Source: Paracoccus sp. MBLB3053 (lineage in GTDB: Bacteria > Pseudomonadota > Alphaproteobacteria > Rhodobacterales > Rhodobacteraceae). From it: DNA of 64,000 nt. This document shows positions 59,591-64,000 of this stretch, one piece after another. The stretch is from assembly GCF_031822435.1 (NCBI RefSeq), contig NZ_JAVQLW010000006.1, positions 1 to 64,000 of the forward strand. Reading direction: 5' to 3'. The notes under the pieces were generated by a model. The model ran no database searches. It was not told the DNA's origin and saw nothing but the letters and a program-made list of their open reading frames with translations. The first letter of the stretch is position 1. Every line of letters begins with the position of its first letter. The translations under genes and the position numbers were made by a program.

Positions 59591-60508
59591 TTAGACGTCG
59601 GCTTCCTTTTGACCGCTGGCGATTTCCCAGAAGAGTTCGGCTTGACGACTCAACCGAGAGGCTGGCCGGAATAGTCGGACTTCGACGGGCACCTCGTAGT
59701 CAGCATCGCCCGCCCTCACCAGCGAGCCCGACGCGACATCGGTCGCCGCGAGTGAAAGTGGGACCCAGGCGACGCCTTGTCCCTCCTTCGCAACCTCGCG
59801 AAGTGTCGCTGCCAGATGTGAGTGAAATATTGCCTTCAGGTGAGGCCGTCGATCGTGCTCTTGCCAGTCCGCCTCGAGGATTCTGCCGATCCCGGATTGC
59901 GGCGCATATGCGAGATATGGGGTGGGTTGAGAGGCAGGGTCTCGTGTGACCCTCCAAAGCGGCGAACCGTCTTCGGCGGGCTTTGAGAGAGGGATCAGGC
60001 AGTCCCGGCCAATACGGGTCGACAGGACATGGCGGGACGAGAGGCGCGTGGTAGCTGTGGGATGTGCATGACATACCAGAAACGATGTCCCCCCGCGCAA
60101 CAGCAGCGCTTCGCATTCAGCGTAGCTGTCTGAGATCAGGCTGACAGAGCCGAAGCTTGCGTGATCTAACTTTTGAATCATCCAGTGCGGAACGAATGTG
60201 AATGACAGCGCGTGTGTCGACGCGATGATAAGAGACTTCGCGGATTTGCCCGCGATCTCCAGCGCCTCCTCCTTCGCCTGCCTGAGATCGCGGAGCATTG
60301 CCCCGGCTCGGGGCAGCAAGGCGCGACCTGCCGCGGTCAGCGTCACGGACCTGCTCGTCCGCTGAAACAAGGGCGTCCCGATCCAGCTCTCCAGCGCCAT
60401 GATCCGGCGACTGAACGCAGGCTGGGTCATATTCCGCCTGCTCGCCGCGGCTGAAAAGTTCAACTCGCTGCAGAGTACAACGAAATCTTCGAGTATTCCC
60501 GTGTCCAT
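59591..60508 (-). CDS. LysR-family transcriptional regulator
   Basis: A 305-residue LysR protein. The N-terminal helix-turn-helix is LNFSAAASRRNMTQPAFSRRIMALESWIGTPLFQRTSRSVTLTAAG, in part, and the C-terminal part is a periplasmic-binding-like ligand domain (IIASTHALSFTFVPHWM and others). It is on the same strand as dctA and tarD, 122 bp upstream, with a LysR box in the gap. It would activate them in response to tartrate or a similar acid. Confidence 0.9.
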   Translation of the reverse strand: MDTGILEDFVVLCSELNFSAAASRRNMTQPAFSRRIMALESWIGTPLFQRTSRSVTLTAAGRALLPRAGAMLRDLRQAKEEALEIAGKSAKSLIIASTHALSFTFVPHWMIQKLDHASFGSVSLISDSYAECEALLLRGGTSFLVCHAHPTATTRLSSRHVLSTRIGRDCLIPLSKPAEDGSPLWRVTRDPASQPTPYLAYAPQSGIGRILEADWQEHDRRPHLKAIFHSHLAATLREVAKEGQGVAWVPLSLAATDVASGSLVRAGDADYEVPVEVRLFRPASRLSRQAELFWEIASGQKEADV

Positions 60509-60554
60509 ACTGATGTCCGCGTTACCCCATCCTAGGTCCGACCAATGCTATATC

Positions 60555-60960
60555 TGTTGATTTCCACCGAGACGTGACCCGGTTTTTCCACCGAGAACTA
60601 ACCCACCTTGAGATTATGCGAAGCGGGTCACGGTTGGGTCAAGACATGGCTGGTTTCCTTCTTTTTGCGGGCGGCGGCTTCGTTGCTCGCCTTGAAGCGG
60701 AAGCTGTCGTTGCCGGTTTCCAGGAGCGAGCCATTGAAGGCTCCATTGGTCCGAGCCCAATGGCGAGCGCAGCGATGGGTGAGCCGATCGAGCAGCGCTG
60801 TCGTCATCTTGGCGTCGCCGAATACCGTGGCCCATTCGCTGAAGCTGAGATTTGTGGTGATGATGACGCTGGTGCGCTCGTAGAGCTTGCTCAGCAGGTG
60901 GAAGAGCAACGCGCCGCCTGAGGCGCTGAACGGCAAGTAGCCCAGCTCGACCTCGGAACG
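60555..60960 (-). mobile_element. IS21-family remnant, right end with istB fragment
   Basis: TGTTGATTTCCACCGAGA at 60555 and TTTCCACCGAGAACTAACCC about 30 bp on are IS21 terminal repeats. The istB C-terminal region follows on the minus strand (60628-60957). The orientation is opposite to the IS21 end at 35702. Confidence 0.75.
60628..60957 (-). pseudogene. IS21-family IstB, C-terminal fragment
   Basis: Codons read ELGYLPFSASGGALLFHLLSKLYERTSVIITTNLSFSEWATVFGDAKMTTALLDRLTHRC, in part, then an atypical insertion of about 15 residues, then LETGNDSFRFK, the normal end. Walker A is missing. Upstream codons after 60957 are not IstB-like, so it is a 3' fragment. Confidence 0.8.
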
Positions 60961-61093
60961 TCTTGCGGTCAATCGGCAGGATCGAAGCCACGCAAGATAT
61001 CCGCGGTCCAACCATCTGCGGGAAGGAAGGTTTCGATCATGATATCAGCGAGGGTGACGTTTACTGCGGTTCCGAAGAGCGTGGTCGCGCTGA

Positions 61094-61405
61094 GGAAGGA
61101 CAATCGACCGCGAGGGTGGTCCAGGATCAGCGGCATCAATTGAGAAGGCCCGTTTCTACGATTTGCATCTGGACCAGCTGAATGATCGCCAAAGAAGAGC
61201 GATCGAGCGGATGTTCCGCGAAGGTCCGTCCGGGTTCCAAGGAGGTATCAGCGCCGAAAAATACCTCTCGATCACCGGGACCTCTCGTGCCACGGCCACG
61301 CGCGACCTTCATGATCTGGTCGAGCGAGGCGCATTGCTTCGCGCGGGACAACGTCAACATACACGCTATTGGCTGAGCCCCCCGGACATGCCCAAACCGG
61401 CATAA
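61094..61405 (+). pseudogene. Fic-family protein, C-terminal fragment
   Basis: The frame from 61094 reads SIEKARFYDLHLDQLNDRQRRAIERMFREGPSGFQGGISAEKYLSITGTSRATATRDLHDLVERGALL, described in part. This is the winged-helix end of Fic-domain AMP-transferases (LNxRQ and the TSRATATRDLxDLVxxG signature). The catalytic HPFxxGNGR part is not present upstream, so it is a remnant. Confidence 0.7.
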
Positions 61406-61412
61406 GAGTCGG

Positions 61413-61655
61413 TCAGCACCGACCCTCCTCCGAGATCACCGCATTCAGGATCTCGGCCACGATGTCGAGAAATCTTTCCGGATCGTCGAGGGCATTGCTG
61501 GCCAAAAGCAGTGGCATGGCGCGAACAGTTATCATTTCACCGTCCTCGCCACGCCGAGGCGGCGCCTGAACATAGATGGCGAGCTGGGCCTTGCCGGATT
61601 TCGTCCGATAGGCCGGCTTGACGAAAAAGCCGGTTGGATACCTCCGATCGCTCAC
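61413..61655 (-). CDS. Small hypothetical protein, replication operon
   Basis: An 80-residue protein starting MSDRRYPTGFFVKPAYRTKSGKAQLAIYVQAPP, in part. It overlaps the gene before it by 4 bases (61652-61655) and is the last gene of the RepC-like operon. No family recognised. The tight coupling suggests that it is real. Confidence 0.6.
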   Translation of the reverse strand: MSDRRYPTGFFVKPAYRTKSGKAQLAIYVQAPPRRGEDGEMITVRAMPLLLASNALDDPERFLDIVAEILNAVISEEGRC

Positions 61656-61987
61656 GGCTCCTGCCCCAACGCCGCCTTGGCTCTGAGCCCCAGTCGATCA
61701 AGCCGATCGAGAAACTGACGATGCCGTTCTGAAACCTGACGGGCACGGTCGAACTCGATCTTGCGGGTGACATCCATGCAGGCGAAATATTCCGAGCTTG
61801 CCGCAAAATAGCTCTCGAAGTCTTCAGCGATCAGACCGGCATATTGGGCCAGAGACGTATCATCCTCGGGAACAAACGGTTCTTCGGGAGGCAGGCAAGT
61901 GCCGGTGATGTGGACCCCCTGTCCGAACACCGGAGTCGCCCAGAGCGTTGATGCGAGCGCGCATGCCAGGGAAAACGCCCGTCTCAT
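61652..61987 (-). CDS. Small exported hypothetical protein, replication operon
   Basis: A 111-residue protein with a signal peptide (RRAFSLACALASTLWATPVFGQ) and then an acidic part with two cysteines (TGTCLPPEEPF, YFACMDVTRK) and a helical end (DRARQVSERHRQFLDRLDRLGLRAKAAL). It overlaps the stop of the RepC-like gene by 4 bases (ATGA) and the next gene by 4. No family recognised. Confidence 0.65.
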   Translation of the reverse strand: MRRAFSLACALASTLWATPVFGQGVHITGTCLPPEEPFVPEDDTSLAQYAGLIAEDFESYFAASSEYFACMDVTRKIEFDRARQVSERHRQFLDRLDRLGLRAKAALGQEP

Positions 61988-63162
61988 GCGGCGGCCCGCT
62001 TCCGCCGCAACAAGCCTTTCAACGCGACTGATAGATTGAACTCGCCCAGCCGGTCCCGCGCGGCAAAGCAGCGCAGCATGGCACCAGGTGCCCGGACCGG
62101 TGCGGTTGGATGGTCCCGGTTCGCCTCGATCAACAAAACGGCAAGGGACGCACGAAGCGATCCCAGTTGGTCCAGCGCTTCCTCCCAAGCCGATTCCGTG
62201 ATGCCGAGATCTCGTAGAAGCATGATTGCCGTGCTGCGCAAGGCGCGTTCGGTGATCTCGCCCGTCGAAGAAATCGCCTCAAGGCAGAAGCGAAAATCAG
62301 ATCCCGCCACCTCGTGGACAAATTCGGGCTTAAGCCAATTCAGATCATCTTCGTCTTTGCCTTCTTCAGCAATCTTGCTTGTCGAGGGCCTGTGCATGAT
62401 CATCGGTGGCCTCGTCGTTTGACGTGTATCTATTCTTACAAGATTCTTTGGAGTTGTATTTCCTATTGCCGGAAGTCCGGCTTCCGCCATGGCGGAAGTT
62501 TCTGCGCAACACGCAAGGCAGGCGCGGGCCTCCGCAGCCACCGCGTCAATCTCAGCAAGATGGCGCGCCATCTCTTCAGAGCCGCAGAACCCGGCATAGC
62601 GACGCGGCCAAGAGGTGAGGCGGCGCAAGAGGTCAGGCAGCGCGGCGTGCTGCGGATCCCGCTCCAGCAACTGCTCGATCGCCTGCTTGGCGTCGCGCTT
62701 GGCCGCTGAGCATTCAAGTCGAAGCACCGAAATGCGATGCGCCTCCTCGCGATGCTCGGCATCCATGGCCAGAAGCAGCCCGAGGTTTTCCAGAAGTGGC
62801 CTAAAATTGATCCCGAGCCGTCTGCCATGGGAGAGTTGCCGGCCAGACCGCCGACCATTCGCCGCAGTATCAATCCGAATGATCCCAAGCGCTTCCAACC
62901 CCTTTTCATGCAAGCGCAATGTCCGGTCGCTGATGCCAAGATCGCGCGCCAGATCCTGCTGTGCGCGGAAACAGACCGGATCGCAGCCAGGATCGCACCA
63001 ATCTGCCGGCGCGGTCTGGCGCATCATGCGCAAGAGCACCGCGCGGCGGGCAGCGCCAAGACCGAGATGCCGGGCCAGACGTTCGACAAGTTCGATGACA
63101 TGGCTGAGTGTCATGCCTTCGGGCAGCACCGGGTGCGTCACTCGGGCGATCGGGGTCAACAT
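61984..63162 (-). CDS. RepC-like plasmid replication initiator
   Basis: A 392-residue RepC-type protein without adjacent repA or repB. The N-terminal winged-helix region includes FRAQQDLARDLGISDRTLRLHEKGLEALGIIRIDTAANGRRSGR, in part, and INFRPLLENLGLLL, features of RepC. The C-terminal part (FRFCLEAISSTGEITERAL, ASLAVLLIEANRDHP, PGAMLRCFAARDRLGEFNL) is the RepC end domain. The ATG at 63162 follows GAGGAG; an upstream start at 63201 exists. First of three coupled genes. It may be the initiator of a second replicon. Confidence 0.82.
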   Translation of the reverse strand: MLTPIARVTHPVLPEGMTLSHVIELVERLARHLGLGAARRAVLLRMMRQTAPADWCDPGCDPVCFRAQQDLARDLGISDRTLRLHEKGLEALGIIRIDTAANGRRSGRQLSHGRRLGINFRPLLENLGLLLAMDAEHREEAHRISVLRLECSAAKRDAKQAIEQLLERDPQHAALPDLLRRLTSWPRRYAGFCGSEEMARHLAEIDAVAAEARACLACCAETSAMAEAGLPAIGNTTPKNLVRIDTRQTTRPPMIMHRPSTSKIAEEGKDEDDLNWLKPEFVHEVAGSDFRFCLEAISSTGEITERALRSTAIMLLRDLGITESAWEEALDQLGSLRASLAVLLIEANRDHPTAPVRAPGAMLRCFAARDRLGEFNLSVALKGLLRRKRAAA

Positions 63163-63235
63163 ATTCTGCTCCTCATCTTCGAGGCACAGGGCCACAGGCA
63201 AGTCGGATCCGTTCGCAAAAGCTGCGGCTTTGGGC

Positions 63236-63264
63236 TTGAATCCGTGGGAAAAGCAGGCGATTAT
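63236..63264 (+). promoter_or_regulatory. Putative promoter of the second antisense RNA
   Basis: TTGAAT (63236-63241), 17 bases, GATTAT (63259-63264) on the plus strand, opposite to the RepC-like gene. Activity inferred. Confidence 0.4.
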
Positions 63265-63270
63265 GCCGTT

Positions 63271-63356
63271 GTGTGATGACGGCGATGCAGGAGCTCTACA
63301 CCTGCGTTACCTTGCAAATCCCCTCGTGCGGTCCCCGCGCGGGGGTTTTTTGTTTT
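63271..63356 (+). ncRNA. Possible ctRNA-like antisense RNA of the RepC-like module
   Basis: A plus-strand promoter-like pair at 63236-63264 and a strong terminator at 63320-63356 would define an RNA of about 85 nt in the 216-bp gap between the RepC-like gene and its upstream neighbour. This repeats the layout at 765-880 of repABC. Antisense control is inferred. Confidence 0.45.
63320..63356 (+). terminator. Intrinsic terminator in the RepC-like leader (plus strand)
   Basis: CCCC-TC-GTGCGG, loop TCC, CCGCGC-GGGG makes a 10-bp stem with a 2-base bulge, followed by GTTTTTTGTTTTTG. T-run direction shows that it ends a plus-strand RNA. Confidence 0.65.
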
Positions 63357-63378
63357 TGTGGGGTCTGCTTGTTTGCGT

Positions 63379-63969
63379 TCAGTAGCGGATCCATTCCTCC
63401 GAAGTATTGCCCTGATGGTCGCGCCAGCGCAGCAACATGCCGCGCCAGAGTCGGACCGAGCCGAGCTCGGCCAGAACGGCGTTTCTGGAAACCCCGCTGG
63501 CGGCATAGACCCAATCCGGTGCGTCGCGCATGCGTGTCGGGACCCAGTTGAAATTGCCTTGCGCGTCATAATGGCCGAGACGCGAGCGGTCAGTGACATA
63601 GGTCGTTCCGTCATGACGGCGCTGGCCGTAGATGATGTGATAAAGCTCGATGCCGTCGCGATAGCGCGCAACCTCGGGCGGGATGGCCTGCACTCCGCCC
63701 GCCACGGAACCAGAGAGCGGATTTCCCATTGGGCAGCGCCAAAGCTGCAGGGGCGGCTCAACCGGCCAGGGTGTGATCCGCCGGATCATCTCGGCCTTGG
63801 CGGCTCCGCATTCCGCCGAGGCCGGAAATCCACCGGCAAGACAAAGCAGGATGGCACAATCGATCGGATAGGCTTTGGCAGGCGGCGCGCTCAGCGAAAG
63901 CGCGGCAACACCCGCAGCCAAAACCGTTCTGCGACGGGTTTTCTTAATCTGTCCGGGAACTCTGTCCAT
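63379..63969 (-). CDS. Exported hypothetical protein
   Basis: A 196-residue protein with a signal peptide (KKTRRRTVLAAGVAALSLSAPPAKA) and a mature part with conserved-looking blocks PIDCAILLCLAGGFPASAECGAAKAEMIRRITPWPVEPPLQLWRCPMG and ELYHIIYGQRRHDGTTYVTDRSRLGHYDAQGNFNWVPTRMRDAPDWVYAASG, both described in part. Similar proteins occur next to RepC-like genes of Rhodobacterales plasmids, but no function is known to me. The ATG at 63969 lies inside an inverted repeat. Confidence 0.6.
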   Translation of the reverse strand: MDRVPGQIKKTRRRTVLAAGVAALSLSAPPAKAYPIDCAILLCLAGGFPASAECGAAKAEMIRRITPWPVEPPLQLWRCPMGNPLSGSVAGGVQAIPPEVARYRDGIELYHIIYGQRRHDGTTYVTDRSRLGHYDAQGNFNWVPTRMRDAPDWVYAASGVSRNAVLAELGSVRLWRGMLLRWRDHQGNTSEEWIRY

Positions 63970-64000
63970 ATTTGCAATCAATGACTGATTTGCAAATATG
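63967..64000. repeat. Inverted repeat at the right edge
   Basis: CATATTTGCAATCA, 5 bases, TGATTTGCAAATATG is a 14/15-base inverted repeat (one A missing in the left arm). It covers the start codon of the exported protein. It could be an operator or part of an origin; more sequence lies outside. Confidence 0.5.

Noticed and set aside
1..64000. CRISPR arrays, tRNA or rRNA genes
   Set aside because: No regularly spaced repeats and no tRNA or rRNA-like sequences were seen.

Overview
The window is GC-rich accessory DNA from an alphaproteobacterial plasmid, most likely from the Rhodobacteraceae (Paracoccus-like). The grounds are a repABC operon, a second RepC-like initiator, a Hint-domain protein and an EcfG/NepR stress module of the type found in that group, plus a dense load of IS3, IS21, IS110 and IS256 family elements. 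No rRNA, tRNA or CRISPR array was seen. Taxonomy is inferred from protein families, not from a marker gene.

Layout. 1-3.9 kb: a repABC replication/partition operon on the minus strand (repC runs off the left edge) with a probable antisense ctRNA, then a ccdAB toxin-antitoxin pair. 4-9 kb: a PHB-depolymerase-type esterase with a ribbon-helix-helix regulator, a graveyard of gene fragments, and a Tat-exported amidase. 9.1-15.2 kb: an IS256-family copy broken by an IS3-family element, which is itself broken by an IS110-family element, and by a second IS110-family insertion. 15-17.5 kb: outer-membrane protein fragments and a Hint protein. 17.9-22.9 kb: an AaeB/X/A-like efflux operon and a divergent hydrolase/TetR pair. 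23-29 kb: a minus-strand cluster of sulfatase, outer-membrane channel, DUF1214 and DUF1254 proteins, with a divergent Crp-type regulator. 29-33.6 kb: a general-stress-response module (sigma-like protein, Crp/Fnr regulator, NepR, EcfG, two envelope proteins) with three GGAAC-N16-(C/G)GTT promoters. 34.4-35.7 kb: a 1333-bp, nearly identical direct repeat of the nested IS at 10.1 kb.

36.9-41 kb: a LacI-regulated polar amino-acid-type ABC importer, then a cupin gene killed by a nonsense codon. 42-53.7 kb: three AraC-family genes and one HTH-less relative around an IS1111-type insertion, with a duplicated 61-bp promoter element; the intact copy drives a probable catabolic operon (alpha/beta hydrolase, isochorismatase-like hydrolase, XapX, amidohydrolase, MFS exporter, pirin). 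54-56.9 kb: an NADP-binding oxidoreductase and a flavin monooxygenase, divergent from an HxlR regulator. 57-60.5 kb: a probable D-tartrate utilisation unit (LysR regulator, DctA-type symporter, tartrate dehydratase). 60.5-61.4 kb: IS21 and Fic relics. 61.4-64 kb: a second plasmid replication module with a solo RepC-like initiator and another ctRNA-like antisense unit.

Overall the window looks like a mosaic plasmid, perhaps a cointegrate of two replicons, carrying catabolic, transport and stress cassettes separated by insertion-sequence debris. The most unusual parts are the compact stress-response module with a receiver-less PhyR-like sigma mimic, the AraC cluster with a duplicated promoter, and the two replication modules each with an apparent antisense RNA.
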